From NCBI GenBank assembly GCA_023388235.1, contig JAEWGQ010000175.1, positions 1 to 11,642 of the forward strand: a stretch of DNA of 11,642 bases, read 5' to 3'. This DNA is from Actinomycetes bacterium. GTDB lineage: Bacteria; Actinomycetota; Actinomycetes; Actinomycetales; Cellulomonadaceae. Position 1 is the first letter of the stretch; each line of letters starts with the position of its first letter. The position numbers and the translations under genes were made by a program. Under the pieces are notes generated by a model. It did not search any database, was not told the origin of the DNA, and saw only the letters and a list, made by a program, of their open reading frames with translations. Positions 1 through 8,831 of the stretch are shown here, piece after piece.

Positions 1-3000
1 TCGGCGTCCTTCAGCACGACGTACTTCAGGTCGACGTGCGGCTCCAGGGCGCTGAACTTGTCGTTCGGGGCGCCGATGACCAGCTGGAAGCCCAGGCCGC
101 GCCACGCCCCCACGGCGCGGCCGGTGAACCGCGCGTCCGCCTTGATGAGCGCCTCGTCCAGGAACACCGGCGCGTACCGCGGGCGGGCGGCCCCGGCGTC
201 GCCGAGCTGGTAGCGCAGGGCCGCACCGACGATGAAGGCCACGAGCTCCTGCGACTCGCCGCCGGACTTCTCGCCGATGTGGTCGTACAGGGCGACGTGG
301 TTGCCGTCCAGGTCGATCTTCTCGGCGCTCAGCCGGACGTGCCGTCGCACGTCCACGAGGTCCGCGAAGTCCGGCGCGGTCCGCCGGATCCGGTCGATGA
401 CCTTCGCCATCCGCAGGTAGCGGCGCTCGCGCTCGGCGTCGGTCGCGTCGGTGGCGAGCACCTCCCGCAGGTCCCGCAGCTCCTTGCGGAACCGGGCCAC
501 GACGGTCGACTGCGTGTCGCGCGCGTCGATGCGCAGCCGGTGGTCGTCGTCCGCGAACGGCAGGTCCGCGAGGATCTCGTTGACCGGCTGGATGCGCTCC
601 TTGATCTCCCGGACCGACCGGCTCAGGGCGTGGTGCAGGTCCGCGAGGTCGTTGCCGGACAGCCGCAGCAGGCTCTTGCGCCACTCCGCCTCGAGCTCGT
701 GCAGCCCGTTCGTCTCCAGCGCCGTGAGGATCCGCTCGTAGTCGGCGTACGCGCCGTCGGGGTCGGTGCCCAGGTTCGGGTCGGGCCAGCGCTCCACGAA
801 CGTCTCGAACGTCCGCCGCAGCGCCTCCCGGGACGCGGACACCACGTCCTGCGCCGCCTGCCGGTCCGCGCGCAGCAGGTCCGCCGCGCGGGCCACGGTG
901 GCGTCGAACGCCGCGAGCGCGTCCGCCGGCCGACCCGTCGCACCGTCCGCGCCCGCGCCCGGGCCGCCGAGCAGCCGCTCCAGGTAGGCGCGCTGCTCCG
1001 GCGCGGCGGTGGTCCCCGCGTCCTGCGCCTCGTCCAGCGCCTGCTGGGCGACGTCCACGTCGTCGGAGACCGCCGACCAGCCGGCGCCCAGGCGCTCGGT
1101 CTCACCCTTGCTGCGGCCCACCGACTCGGTGAGCACCTGGACGTCGAGGGTCAGCTCGTCGGCGCGGCGCTGCAGGCGCACCACCTCGGGGTTGCCCGAC
1201 GTGACGTCCTCGATCACCTGCGCCCACCGGGCGCGCTCGGCGTCGGCCGCCGCGACGTCCACGTCCTCCCACGTGACCTCGACCAGCGCCTCGTACCCGC
1301 GGCGCTCGCCGTCCTGCTCGTCCAGCCGGGCCGCGGCGTCCTCGACGCCCCGCTCCGCGAGCGCCAGCAGGTGCTGCACGCGCTCGATCTGGCCGTCCAG
1401 GTGCGCGAGCCGGCGCGCGTTCGTGAAGCCCAGCACGTTGGCGCGGCCCTGGCCGCCGTGCGCGCCGCGCAGCCCCTCCGACACCTGGCCGGCCCGGGTG
1501 AGGGCCTTCGGGTGCTGCGACAGCTCGCCGGGGGTGTCCACGCACACGTACGCGTGCCGGCTGGCGAGCTCGCCGCGCAGCCACCCGGAGAACGGCCCGG
1601 CGCGCAGCTCCAGGCGCCCGGGCAGCGTCCGGGGGTCCAGCGCGACGTCCGAGCGCTGCCCGGTCGGCACGCCCTCGTACCGCAGCCGCCGGCCCAGCCG
1701 CACGCCGTCGATCGCCTTGCGGAACGCCCCGAGCCGCGCCGCGTCGATGAGCAGCAGCGTCGCGAAGCCGCCGAGCGCGAGGTTGAACGCCTCGCGCCAC
1801 GGCTCGTGCTCGGTGCGGACCTCGATCAGCTCGGCGACGAACGGCAGCTCCTCCGGGGTGAGGCCCGCCGCCTCGGCCAGCGCGGCCCGGGCGCGCAGCA
1901 GGTCCGTGGGCACGGCGCCCTGCTGCTTCTCGGCCGCCGCGCGCTCCGCCTGCAGCTCGGCGAGCTCGGCGCGGGCCTCCTTGCGGGCGGCCATCGCCTC
2001 GCCGAGCCGCTCCTGCGCGGCCTTCTTGGCCCCGGCGTCCGCGAGCGCGGTGCGCGCCCGCTCGGTGAGCTCGGCGAAGTCCCCGGCCGACGCGATGCCG
2101 ACGCCGAGCGTGTCGGCGAGCACGGCGTCCAGCCGGCCCCGCCGCGCGGCGACCCGGTCGCGCTTCTCCTCCGCGGCGCGCAGCTCCCGCTGGGCGCGGG
2201 CGAGGCGGTCGCCGCCGGAGACCCACAGCGTCTCCTTCACGCCGTCGAGCTCCGCGCGGGCCGCGGCGATCCGGGCGGTGAGCTCGTCGGACTCGCGCCG
2301 GGCGCCCTCGTGCCGGTGCTGCAGGTCCGCCTCGACGGCGCGCAGCAGACCCAGCCGGCGCTCGTGCCGCCACAGGGCCGCGGGGGACGTGCCGTCGTCG
2401 AACCCGCCGACCGACGCGATGACCCGCAGGCGCTCCGCCGCCTCCTCGATCGCCGCACGGTGCGCGCGGATCGGTTCCAGCGCCTTGACCTGCTGACGCG
2501 CGGTGATCATCTGCTCGCGCGTGCCCGACAGCTTGTCGAACTGCTCGACGACCGCGTCCGCGGTGGCGAACGTGCTCGGCTCCTCCAGCACCATCGCCTT
2601 GTACAGCGCGTCGACCGTCGTGATCTGCTGCCCCGCCTGGATGCGGCCGAGCAGCGCGACCGCCTTGGCGCCGTCCCCCGTCGCGCCGATGCCCAGCGTC
2701 GTGTGCAGCCGCGCCGTGAACTCGCGGTCGGTGTCGAACGAGGTCAGCCCCGCCGCCGCCAGCGACGCCCGCCCGAACCGGTCGGCCGCCGCGGGCTCCA
2801 GCTCCCGCAGGTCGAACCCGCCGTCGCAGGTCGCCCGCACGGCGGTGACGTCCTCGAGGGTGCGCGCCGCGCCCGGCACGTACCAGGCGCGCACGGCCGT
2901 GAGCTCGCGGCCCGCCTGGTCGGCCCACGTCATCGCGATCGCCGACCACGTGTCCTGGCCGTCGCCGCGCAGCACGCGCTGGCGGGTGCCGTCCTGGGTG

Positions 3001-3317
3001 CGCGACTCGTCGAGCTTGCCGCGGGCGTAGGACAGGATGTTGCGCTGGTCCTTGCCGCGCGGCCGGCCGACCACGCCGCCGTTCGACGCGCCGTTGAAGG
3101 GCGTGGTGTGCGGCATGAGCAGGGCGATGTAGGCGTCCATCAGCGTGGACTTGCCCGAGCCCGACCCGCCGGACAGCAGCGTGGCCGTCGGCGCCAGGCG
3201 CACCCGGTGGTGGCCGTCGTACCCGCCCCAGTTGACGAGCTGCAGGTCGCGGGCGACCCACTGCTGGCCGGTGGACGCCTGCGGGATCAGCCCGAACAGC
3301 GTGTCGACCATGCTCAT
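1..3317 (-). CDS. jetC: JetC, SMC-like ATPase of a type I Wadjet system (3' end cut off by the window)
   Basis: This is the motor subunit (MksB/SMC-like, COG4913 type) of an anti-plasmid Wadjet complex; in the family, ATP-driven loop extrusion by JetABC measures circular DNA before JetD cuts it. The frame is open from the ATG to the window edge, giving 1105 codons. Visible motifs are Walker A GSGSGKST at residues 51-58, the ABC signature SGGES from residue 1018, and Walker B VFLDEA with the D/E pair at 1054-1055. Long Ala/Glu/Arg-rich coiled-coil arms flank a central globular segment beginning near residue 487 ([11 protein letters not shown], then [12 protein letters not shown]), matching the hinge region of this family. 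The last visible residues are LKYVVLKDA, so only a short C-terminus should be missing. The start is set by AGGAGGA six bases upstream and by the ATGA overlap with jetB; an ATG two codons downstream is the alternative. The family call is firm; that the complex is active is inferred. Confidence 0.93.
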   Translation of the reverse strand, partial: MSMVDTLFGLIPQASTGQQWVARDLQLVNWGGYDGHHRVRLAPTATLLSGGSGSGKSTLMDAYIALLMPHTTPFNGASNGGVVGRPRGKDQRNILSYARGKLDESRTQDGTRQRVLRGDGQDTWSAIAMTWADQAGRELTAVRAWYVPGAARTLEDVTAVRATCDGGFDLRELEPAAADRFGRASLAAAGLTSFDTDREFTARLHTTLGIGATGDGAKAVALLGRIQAGQQITTVDALYKAMVLEEPSTFATADAVVEQFDKLSGTREQMITARQQVKALEPIRAHRAAIEEAAERLRVIASVGGFDDGTSPAALWRHERRLGLLRAVEADLQHRHEGARRESDELTARIAAARAELDGVKETLWVSGGDRLARAQRELRAAEEKRDRVAARRGRLDAVLADTLGVGIASAGDFAELTERARTALADAGAKKAAQERLGEAMAARKEARAELAELQAERAAAEKQQGAVPTDLLRARAALAEAAGLTPEELPFVAELIEVRTEHEPWREAFNLALGGFATLLLIDAARLGAFRKAIDGVRLGRRLRYEGVPTGQRSDVALDPRTLPGRLELRAGPFSGWLRGELASRHAYVCVDTPGELSQHPKALTRAGQVSEGLRGAHGGQGRANVLGFTNARRLAHLDGQIERVQHLLALAERGVEDAAARLDEQDGERRGYEALVEVTWEDVDVAAADAERARWAQVIEDVTSGNPEVVRLQRRADELTLDVQVLTESVGRSKGETERLGAGWSAVSDDVDVAQQALDEAQDAGTTAAPEQRAYLERLLGGPGAGADGATGRPADALAAFDATVARAADLLRADRQAAQDVVSASREALRRTFETFVERWPDPNLGTDPDGAYADYERILTALETNGLHELEAEWRKSLLRLSGNDLADLHHALSRSVREIKERIQPVNEILADLPFADDDHRLRIDARDTQSTVVARFRKELRDLREVLATDATDAERERRYLRMAKVIDRIRRTAPDFADLVDVRRHVRLSAEKIDLDGNHVALYDHIGEKSGGESQELVAFIVGAALRYQLGDAGAARPRYAPVFLDEALIKADARFTGRAVGAWRGLGFQLVIGAPNDKFSALEPHVDLKYVVLKDA

Positions 3318-4189
3318 CGGGCGTCCTCCTGGTCCGTGCCGGCGGCGGGCCGCCCGGCGTCGTCCGTGGCGTCGTCGGTGTCGTCGTCGGCGTCGTCGGT
3401 GGTGGCGTCGTCGGTGGTGGCGTCGTCGGTGGCGTCGTCGTCGTGCTCGCCGTCCGCCGCGTCGGTGGCGTCCGCCGCGTCCTGCGCGTCCTGCCCGTCG
3501 GGGTGCTGCGGCTCGTCCGCCCCGGCCGCGGCGCCGGCCGCCGCCTGCTCGCGCAGCCACCCGCGCAGCTCGGCGAGGCGCTCGTTGCTCAGCACGACCT
3601 CGACCAGCGGGGTGACGCGGAACCGCCCCTCGGACTCCTCCTCGATCACGCCCTCCTTCGCGAGGCGCGCGACGGCCGAGCGGATCTCCCGCTGCCGGGA
3701 CGCCACGTTCGTGTCGTCGGGGTCGAAGTACGTGAGCGCGGTCTGCTCGATCTCCTCGACGTCGACGCGCGCGGAGCTCTCCCCCGCGCCGCGCTCCCGC
3801 TGGAAGATCGTGCGCAGGTGCACCAGCACGAGCGTCTCGGCACGCGTGTACGGCTCGTCGCGCAGCAGCACGGGGACGTCGAGCTCCGTGGCCCGCACCT
3901 GCCGCTTGTAGGCGATGCCGCGGTCGTGGTCGACCACCAGGTGCACGAACAGGTCGTGCAGCCGCGACTCGACCACCTGCTGGTGGGCGAGCAGCGTGCG
4001 CCACTGGGCGGGGTGGCGCTCGGCGAGCAGGAACCGGCGCTGCAGCAGCCGCACCAGCAGCCGCCGCACGTCGGCGTCCAGCGTGCCGGAGTCCCCGGGG
4101 AACAGCTCGGCCGGGTCCTCCTCCATGGGGACCGGCGGGATGAACGCCTCGTCGTCCTGCGCGGGCGCGCCCGTCCACGTGTCAGTCAT
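3314..4189 (-). CDS. jetB: JetB, DUF4194 KITE-like subunit of type I Wadjet
   Basis: This 291-residue protein matches the DUF4194 family, the JetB/MksE subunit. In Wadjet complexes it is a winged-helix (KITE-type) protein that dimerises and binds the JetA kleisin. Residues about 36-130 ([17 protein letters not shown], then [16 protein letters not shown]) and 140-205 ([14 protein letters not shown], then a predicted helix and wing ending [12 protein letters not shown]) look like the two winged-helix units. Residues 223 to the end form an acidic low-complexity tail of TDDA/TTDDA repeats, which is not typical of the family core. The start overlaps the jetA stop by eight bases (ATGACTGA) with GAGGGA about eight bases upstream. 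The stop overlaps the jetC start (ATGA). Both overlaps point to one polycistronic, translationally coupled operon. The identification rests on order, length and sequence character. Confidence 0.9.
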   Translation of the reverse strand: MTDTWTGAPAQDDEAFIPPVPMEEDPAELFPGDSGTLDADVRRLLVRLLQRRFLLAERHPAQWRTLLAHQQVVESRLHDLFVHLVVDHDRGIAYKRQVRATELDVPVLLRDEPYTRAETLVLVHLRTIFQRERGAGESSARVDVEEIEQTALTYFDPDDTNVASRQREIRSAVARLAKEGVIEEESEGRFRVTPLVEVVLSNERLAELRGWLREQAAAGAAAGADEPQHPDGQDAQDAADATDAADGEHDDDATDDATTDDATTDDADDDTDDATDDAGRPAAGTDQEDAR

Positions 4190-5654
4190 CGCTGCCGTCC
4201 CTCATCCGTGTCGTCACGCCGCCGAACGCGAACCGGCGGCGCGAGCCGTCCGGCCGGACCGCGTCCACGTAGGCGACCGCGTCGGTCTCCGTCATGCCCT
4301 CGGTGTGCGCGATCTCGAGCATCCCGAGCAGGTCCACCGGCCGGCGCAGCGCCTCGGGCGCGGCGTTGAACGCCGCCGCGAGGTCCACGTCCGGCTCCGC
4401 CCAGCCCGCGAGGAGCGCGCGCAGCTCCGCGTAGTGCGGGCCGCCCCAGGCGCGCGCCTGCGCGTAGGACGCGTCCGGGTCGCCGTCGTCGTCCCAGACG
4501 CTCAGCGGCGCGGGCGCCTGCGGCGGCCGCAGGTCGCCCGGGGTCTGGCGCAGGTGCTCCACCTCGGCCACCGGAAGGCGCCGCAGCGGCTCGACCGCCT
4601 GGCCGCGGCGCGCGCCCGGCAGCCACGCCTGCAGCCCCGTCATCACGTCGCGCAGCAGCGCGTCGACCTCCCGGTCGCGCAGCGGGTCGTGGTGGCGCAC
4701 CTGCGCCGTGATGACGTACGACGCCTCGCGCTGCGCGGTGAACACCTGGTCCAGGCCCTGCTCGATGCGGCGGCCGATCTCGCGGAGCTCCGCGCGCTGC
4801 TGGCCGGGCAGCAGCCGGGTGAACCGGTGCCGCAGCACCGTGTCGAGCTGCGCGGACAGCTGGTCGAGCCGCTGCGGGTCGCCGATCAGCCGCAGCGCCC
4901 CGGAGAACGCGCGCCCCTCGACGGTCGACTCCATGACGTGCTCGCCGCGCTCCAGGTACTCGCGCAGCACCTCGCCGGTGGGGCGCTCGTCCTGGCGCAG
5001 GGCCGTCACCACGTCCCGCTGCATCGCCTTGATGGACTCCGCGACGCGCGCGAAGTCCGCCGGCAGCTCGCGGACCAGGTGCAGGACGTTCTCCGCCTCC
5101 TCCAGCAGCTGCTCGTCCCCGACCTCCTCGACCGCGCCGGTGCGCTCGATGCGCTCGGCCTCGGCCCGCAGCCGCGCGATCTCGGCCTCGATGCGGGCCA
5201 GGCGGACCAGCACGTCCGGGTCGGCGTCCAGCGCCAGCCGCTCCACGGCCTCCAGCAGCGTGCGCACCCGCGACTGCGAGACCCGCGCCCGGGAGCCGCC
5301 CGCGCGGCCCGCGACCTCGAGCGCCCCGACGGCGTGCGCAGACAGCGTGTAGACCTCGACGTCCTCCTCCAGCACGCGGCGCACCAGCCACCCGGCGTCG
5401 GCCCACTGCCGGCACAGGTCGCGCGCCGAGCCGGCCGGCAGCTCGTCGCCGTACCCGGCGGAGCGCAGCTGGTCGAGGGCGTCGGCGACCTCGGTGTGCG
5501 CGTCCGCGACCGGCACCTGCGGGCGCTCGGCGGTGAACACCAGCGAGAGCAGGGAGACCACCAGCGGGGCGTGCCGCTTGTGCAGGAGGTCCAGCATCGG
5601 GTTCTGGAAGGCCCGGACGGCGCCCTGGTACGCCCCTTCGGCTCGCGTGATCAT
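4182..5654 (-). CDS. jetA: JetA, DUF3375 kleisin-like subunit of type I Wadjet
   Basis: This 490-residue protein resembles DUF3375 (JetA/MksF), the kleisin that bridges the JetC heads. The N-terminus has the family's opening pattern, [19 protein letters not shown] at residues 18-36, followed by a winged-helix-like region. A long helical, charged segment ([20 protein letters not shown]) and an alpha-helical middle follow. The C-terminal part ([20 protein letters not shown]) looks like a further small helical/winged-helix domain. It is the first gene of the operon and overlaps jetB by eight bases. An upstream in-frame start at 5693 would add only 13 Arg/Pro-rich residues outside the conserved part, so I chose the ATG at 5654. 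It has no clear Shine-Dalgarno sequence but has a TACGCT -10-like hexamer eight bases upstream, consistent with a leaderless start. The family call is confident; the exact start is moderately so. Confidence 0.9.
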   Translation of the reverse strand: MITRAEGAYQGAVRAFQNPMLDLLHKRHAPLVVSLLSLVFTAERPQVPVADAHTEVADALDQLRSAGYGDELPAGSARDLCRQWADAGWLVRRVLEEDVEVYTLSAHAVGALEVAGRAGGSRARVSQSRVRTLLEAVERLALDADPDVLVRLARIEAEIARLRAEAERIERTGAVEEVGDEQLLEEAENVLHLVRELPADFARVAESIKAMQRDVVTALRQDERPTGEVLREYLERGEHVMESTVEGRAFSGALRLIGDPQRLDQLSAQLDTVLRHRFTRLLPGQQRAELREIGRRIEQGLDQVFTAQREASYVITAQVRHHDPLRDREVDALLRDVMTGLQAWLPGARRGQAVEPLRRLPVAEVEHLRQTPGDLRPPQAPAPLSVWDDDGDPDASYAQARAWGGPHYAELRALLAGWAEPDVDLAAAFNAAPEALRRPVDLLGMLEIAHTEGMTETDAVAYVDAVRPDGSRRRFAFGGVTTRMRDGSDD

Positions 5655-5662
5655 CGCCGGAC

Positions 5663-5668
5663 AGCGTA
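5663..5668 (-). promoter_or_regulatory. Candidate -10 element for a leaderless jetA transcript
   Basis: On the minus strand TACGCT fits the actinobacterial TANNNT -10 pattern. It sits eight bases before the jetA ATG, so transcription would begin at or within a base or two of the start codon. No purine-rich ribosome binding site lies in between. No convincing -35 hexamer is seen 16-18 bases further up. Leaderless genes are common in actinobacteria, so this is plausible, but a six-base degenerate match is weak evidence. Confidence 0.35.
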
Positions 5669-5855
5669 GGTGAGGACGGCGGCGTGCACGCACACGCGCC
5701 CGGACCGCCCGCCGACCGCGGGCGCTGGGTTAGCCGACCGCCTCGGCGGCGGCGGCGGCGGGTCCGCCGCAGCGTCCGGGGTGCAGGACGGCTGCCCGGG
5801 TGAACAATCCGGACAAACCTCCCGAATCACCCCGCGCCGTGGCAGCCTGCTGCGC

Positions 5856-6974
5856 GTGGAGGACGCACGCGCCACCGGCCCCGCCGGCACCCGCCTGGCG
5901 GGTCTCGACGCGCTGCGCGGCCTCGCGATCGCGCTCGTGATGCTCACCCACGCGAGCTCCGCGCGGTTCGGTTCCGCCGGGCTCGTCGGCGTCACGCTGT
6001 TCTTCACGCTGTCCGGGTACCTCATCACCGGCCTGCTGCAGCGCGACCTCGACCGGTACGGGCGCGTGCAGTTCGGGCGCTTCTACGCCGCCCGCGCCCT
6101 GCGGCTGCTGCCGCCCCTGCTGCTCGTGCTGGCCGGCTACGTGGTGGTCGAGGGCCTGCTCGGGGTGCTCGGGCGGCAGGACCAGGTCGGCCTCACGCTG
6201 CTCGCCGCGCTCACGTACACCTCGAACCTCCCCTACCTGCCGCACGGGTCCGGGTCGTTCTTCCACCTGTGGACGCTCGCGACCGAGGAGCAGTTCTACC
6301 TGCTCTGGCCGCTGCTGCTCGGCCTCGCGTGGCGCCGGGGCGCGGCACGCCTCGTCATCGGGCTCGGGGTGGCCGGGTCGCTGCTCGCCTGCGCCGCGAC
6401 CATCGCCTACCAGTGGCCCGACGTCGAGCGCGTCTACCCGCTGCCGACGTCCTGGTCCGTCGCCCTGTTCCTCGGCTGCGCGCTGCGGCTCGGCCAGGCG
6501 CGCGCGCAGCGGCTGCTCCCCGCGTCGCCGGCCGCCCGCCGGTGGATCGCCGGCGGCATCCTCGCGCTGTTCGCGGCCGCCGCGCTCACCCCCTCCATCG
6601 GCGCGAGCCCCGCCATGTACCTGCTGGTCGTCCCCGCGGTCGCGGTCGCCTCCGCGGTGCTGGTGCTGCTCGCAGCCGACTCGACCCGGCTCGCCGCGCG
6701 CGGCCCGGTCCGGCTGCTCGTCGCGCTCGGCACGGTCTCGTACGCCGCGTATCTGTGGAACCTGCCGATCCAGCAGTGGCTCGGCGACCCCGGCACGCTC
6801 GGCGCCGGGCTGCTGGGCGCCGCCCTGACGCTGCTGGCCGCCACGGTCAGCTGGTGGCTCGTCGAGCGGCCCGCCGCGGCGCTCCGCCGCCGGCTCCAGC
6901 ACGGGACGTCCCCCGTGCCGCACCCGGGCCGTCCGTCCCTCGCGCCGGCACCCGGCCCCGCCGTACCGTCGTGA
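5856..6974 (+). CDS. Acyltransferase 3 (OafA/YrhL-type) integral membrane protein
   Basis: Members of this family move acyl groups, often acetyl, across the membrane onto cell-envelope sugars or other surface molecules; the acceptor here cannot be told from sequence. With the GTG start the protein has 372 residues. Motifs in order are LDALRGLAI (17-25, with the conserved Arg at 21), the first-helix His at 32, FTLSGYLITG (50-59), FYAARALRLLPP (76-87), HLWTLATEEQFYLLWP (137-152), a late SYAAYLWNLPIQQWL segment, and SWWLVERPAAALRR near the end. About ten or eleven hydrophobic helices are visible and there is no C-terminal SGNH hydrolase domain. An open frame extends to 5670, but that part is Gly/Ala/Pro-rich and unlike the family, so GTG 5856, just before the first motif, was chosen. 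It has no clear ribosome binding site and the start is uncertain. It is divergent from jetA across about 200 bases. Confidence 0.88.
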   Translation: MEDARATGPAGTRLAGLDALRGLAIALVMLTHASSARFGSAGLVGVTLFFTLSGYLITGLLQRDLDRYGRVQFGRFYAARALRLLPPLLLVLAGYVVVEGLLGVLGRQDQVGLTLLAALTYTSNLPYLPHGSGSFFHLWTLATEEQFYLLWPLLLGLAWRRGAARLVIGLGVAGSLLACAATIAYQWPDVERVYPLPTSWSVALFLGCALRLGQARAQRLLPASPAARRWIAGGILALFAAAALTPSIGASPAMYLLVVPAVAVASAVLVLLAADSTRLAARGPVRLLVALGTVSYAAYLWNLPIQQWLGDPGTLGAGLLGAALTLLAATVSWWLVERPAAALRRRLQHGTSPVPHPGRPSLAPAPGPAVPS

Positions 6975-6975
6975 C

Positions 6976-7200
6976 ATGGGACACGCACACGCACGCTGGT
7001 CGGAGCTGAGCACCCCGCGCAGGATCGGGGCCGTGGTGCTCGGGCTCGCCCAGGTCACGCTCACCGCCACCGCCTACCGCGACCTCGCCCGGCGCCCCGC
7101 CGACCAGGTCGAGGGCCCGAAGCTCGCCTGGGGCCTCGCGATCCTCGTCAACTGGGTCGGCCCGATCGCCTACCTCGCCAAGGGACGCCGCACCGCCTGA
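6976..7200 (+). CDS. Small two-helix membrane protein with a PLDc_N-like domain
   Basis: This 74-residue protein has two hydrophobic helices, about residues 17-33 and 51-68. The second carries the pattern WGLAILVNWVGPIAYLAKGR, which is the hallmark of the PLDc_N domain. That domain is the membrane anchor found at the N-terminus of cardiolipin synthases and also alone in many small actinobacterial proteins. No phospholipase D HKD motif is present, so it is not itself an enzyme. Its ATG lies one base after the acyltransferase stop, suggesting co-transcription. A TACCGT hexamer six bases upstream could also drive a separate leaderless transcript. The function of stand-alone PLDc_N proteins is not established. 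Confidence 0.82.
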   Translation: MGHAHARWSELSTPRRIGAVVLGLAQVTLTATAYRDLARRPADQVEGPKLAWGLAILVNWVGPIAYLAKGRRTA

Positions 7201-7223
7201 ACCGCGGGGCGTCGCGCGCCGGC

Positions 7224-7265
7224 ACGACGAAGGCCCCGATCCGGCGGGATCGGGGCCTTCGTCGT
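7224..7265. terminator. 19-bp perfect hairpin, shared terminator between convergent genes
   Basis: The arms 7224-7242 and 7247-7265 pair perfectly over 19 bases around a four-base GGCG loop. The hairpin begins 23 bases after the PLDc_N gene stop on one side and ends 15 bases beyond the tRNA-Leu 3' end on the other. It can therefore end transcription from both directions. Neither side has a real T-tract, which is common for GC-rich actinobacterial terminators. Confidence 0.85.
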
Positions 7266-7280
7266 CGCTGTCTCAACGAG

Positions 7281-7364
7281 TGTCCGGAGGGGGACTTGAA
7301 CCCCCACGCCCTATACGGGCACTAGCACCTCAAGCTAGCGCGTCTGCCATTCCGCCACCCGGAC
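7281..7364 (-). tRNA. tRNA-Leu (anticodon GAG)
   Basis: Read on the minus strand the segment folds as a class II tRNA. The acceptor stem pairs GTCCGGG with TCCGGAC (one G-U pair). The D arm contains TGGCAGACGC, the anticodon stem CTAGC/GCTAG encloses the loop TTGAGGT with anticodon GAG (reads CUC and CUU), and there is a long variable arm. The T arm GGGGG-TTCAAGT-CCCCC follows. Discriminator base A; CCA is not encoded. Upstream on the same strand a TATGTT hexamer at 7432-7437 is a possible -10 box, but I see no matching -35. Confidence 0.97.
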
Positions 7365-7545
7365 AGGGTGTCTCCCGACCGATCTCGTGAGCGCAGGACT
7401 GCGCCCCGACAACCCGTCAGGTGCGGCAGAAAACATAGCACGGAGTGGCGCCCGAGCACGCATCCGCAGGTGGGGGCAGACTGGCGGTGGCCTCCCGGGG
7501 CGTCCGGGCCGGGTGGGCGACCAGCACGGTCCGAGGGGTGTGCGC

Positions 7546-8751
7546 GTGGCTGACGTCGGTGGCGGTCGGGGTGCGGGAGCTGCAGGACCGGCCGCGCGCC
7601 GGGTCGCGGGCCAGCGCCGGGGGGCCGCGGGAGCCGCGGCGGACGACGGCGTCCCCCTCTGGCTGCGGACGTCCGCCGGCATCACCTGGCGGCTGCTCGT
7701 GCTGCTCGCGGGCGTCGGCGTGGTGTTCTACGGCACCGCCCAGGTGCAGCTGCTGTTCATCGCGGTGTTCATCGCGTTCGTCTTCACCGCGGTGCTCCGC
7801 CCGGTCGTCGAGTTCTACGCGCGGGTGATGCCGCGGCCGCTGGCGACAGCGCTCGGGCTGCTGTCCGGGTTCCTGGTGCTGGCGGGCATGGTGTTCTACG
7901 TCGGCTACTCCGTCGCGAACCAGTGGCAGGCGCTGTCCCGGCAGTTCGGCGACGGCATCGACCAGATCGTCGACTTCCTCGAGCACGGGCCGCTGCCGGT
8001 GTCGATCACCAACGAGCAGATCGCCGGGTGGATCGACAACGGGCGGCAGTGGATCGAGCAGCACGCCGGGGACCTCGCCAGCCAGGCGGCGGCGTCCGCC
8101 GGGTCGGTCGTCGAGGTGTTCACGGCCCTCGCGCTGGCGGTGTTCTGCGCGATCTTCTTCCTCGCCCGCGGGCAGGAGATGTGGACGTGGTTCGTCAACC
8201 AGCTCCCCGCCTCGGTGCGCGACTCCTGGAAGACGGCCGGCGGCGCCGGCTGGTACACGTTCAGCGGCTACACCCGCGGCACGGTCATCATCGCGGTGAC
8301 CGACGGGTTCCTCGCGTTCGTGCTGCTGTCGATCATCGGGGTGCCCCTGGCCGCGCCGCTCGCCGTGCTCGTCCTGATCGGCGCGTTCATCCCGCTGGTC
8401 GGCGCGCCCGCCGCCATGGTGGTCGCGATGATCGTGGCGCTCGCCGCGAACGGACCGCTGCAGGCGGCGTTCGTCGGCATCGGGATCGCGCTGATCGGGC
8501 AGTTCGAGGGGCACGTGCTGCAGCCGCTCGTCATGGGCAAGCAGGTCTCGCTGCACCCCGTGGTCGTCGCCATCGCCGTGGCCGGCGGCACCCTGACGGC
8601 CGGGATCCTCGGCGCGGTCATCGCGGTGCCGCTGGTGTCCGTCGTCTGGGCGATCTTCTCCCGGTTCCACCAGCCCGACCCGCCGATGGAGGTCGAGGAG
8701 GCCACCGACGAGGTCGAGCCCGTCCCCGACGACGGCACCGAGCTGCAGTAG
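7546..8751 (+). CDS. AI-2E transporter family membrane protein
   Basis: This protein of about 401 residues belongs to the AI-2E transporter (PF01594, YdiK/TqsA-like) family. It consists of membrane permeases linked in different bacteria to autoinducer-2 export, sodium/proton exchange or unknown export roles; the substrate here is unknown. It has an Ala/Gly/Arg-rich N-terminus of about 37 residues. Two or three N-terminal helices follow (about 46-120), then a soluble middle segment (about 125-185). The C-terminal helical half carries FIPLVGAP (281-288), QFEGHVLQPLVMGKQVSLHP (319-338) and GILGAVIAVPL, the family's most conserved stretches. The tail is acidic (EVEEATDEVEPVPDD). GTG 7546 is preferred because GAGGGG lies seven bases upstream; GTG 7540 is the alternative. 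The open frame back to 7387 lacks family similarity. It is head-to-head with the tRNA-Leu gene. Confidence 0.88.
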   Translation: MADVGGGRGAGAAGPAARRVAGQRRGAAGAAADDGVPLWLRTSAGITWRLLVLLAGVGVVFYGTAQVQLLFIAVFIAFVFTAVLRPVVEFYARVMPRPLATALGLLSGFLVLAGMVFYVGYSVANQWQALSRQFGDGIDQIVDFLEHGPLPVSITNEQIAGWIDNGRQWIEQHAGDLASQAAASAGSVVEVFTALALAVFCAIFFLARGQEMWTWFVNQLPASVRDSWKTAGGAGWYTFSGYTRGTVIIAVTDGFLAFVLLSIIGVPLAAPLAVLVLIGAFIPLVGAPAAMVVAMIVALAANGPLQAAFVGIGIALIGQFEGHVLQPLVMGKQVSLHPVVVAIAVAGGTLTAGILGAVIAVPLVSVVWAIFSRFHQPDPPMEVEEATDEVEPVPDDGTELQ

Positions 8752-8766
8752 CAGGCGTCACACCCG

Positions 8767-8781
8767 GCCCGGGAACCGGGC
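8767..8781 (+). terminator. Short GC hairpin after the AI-2E permease gene
   Basis: GCCCGG and CCGGGC pair perfectly around a GAA triloop, 15 bases after the permease stop codon. It could be a weak terminator, but the stem has only six pairs and no T-tract follows, so read-through into the next operon is possible. Confidence 0.35.
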
Positions 8782-8831
8782 GGCCCGGACGTCCGTTGGA
8801 CCCGCGACCGTGCCGGGCGACCTGGAGAGAG

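Noticed and set aside
1102..3261. Minus-strand 719-codon frame inside jetC
   Set aside because: It is out of frame with the jetC motifs and Arg/Gly/Ala-rich; the true jetC frame stays open throughout.
36..3911. Plus-strand open frame of 1291 codons antisense to jetB and jetC
   Set aside because: It is a GC-driven antisense frame; its translation is Arg/Val/Gln-rich with no protein motifs, while the opposite strand carries Walker A, signature and Walker B motifs in one frame.
3915..5669. Plus-strand 584-codon frame antisense to jetA
   Set aside because: Low-complexity translation; jetA on the other strand has clear family patterns and coupled overlaps.
5670..5855. N-terminal extension of the acyltransferase
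   Set aside because: The 62 extra residues are Gly/Ala/Pro-rich, include a GGC run, and precede the normal family start; GTG 5856 gives the usual length.
7387..7545. N-terminal extension of the AI-2E permease
   Set aside because: It has no family similarity and begins in the tRNA upstream region; GTG 7546 has a well-spaced GAGGGG.
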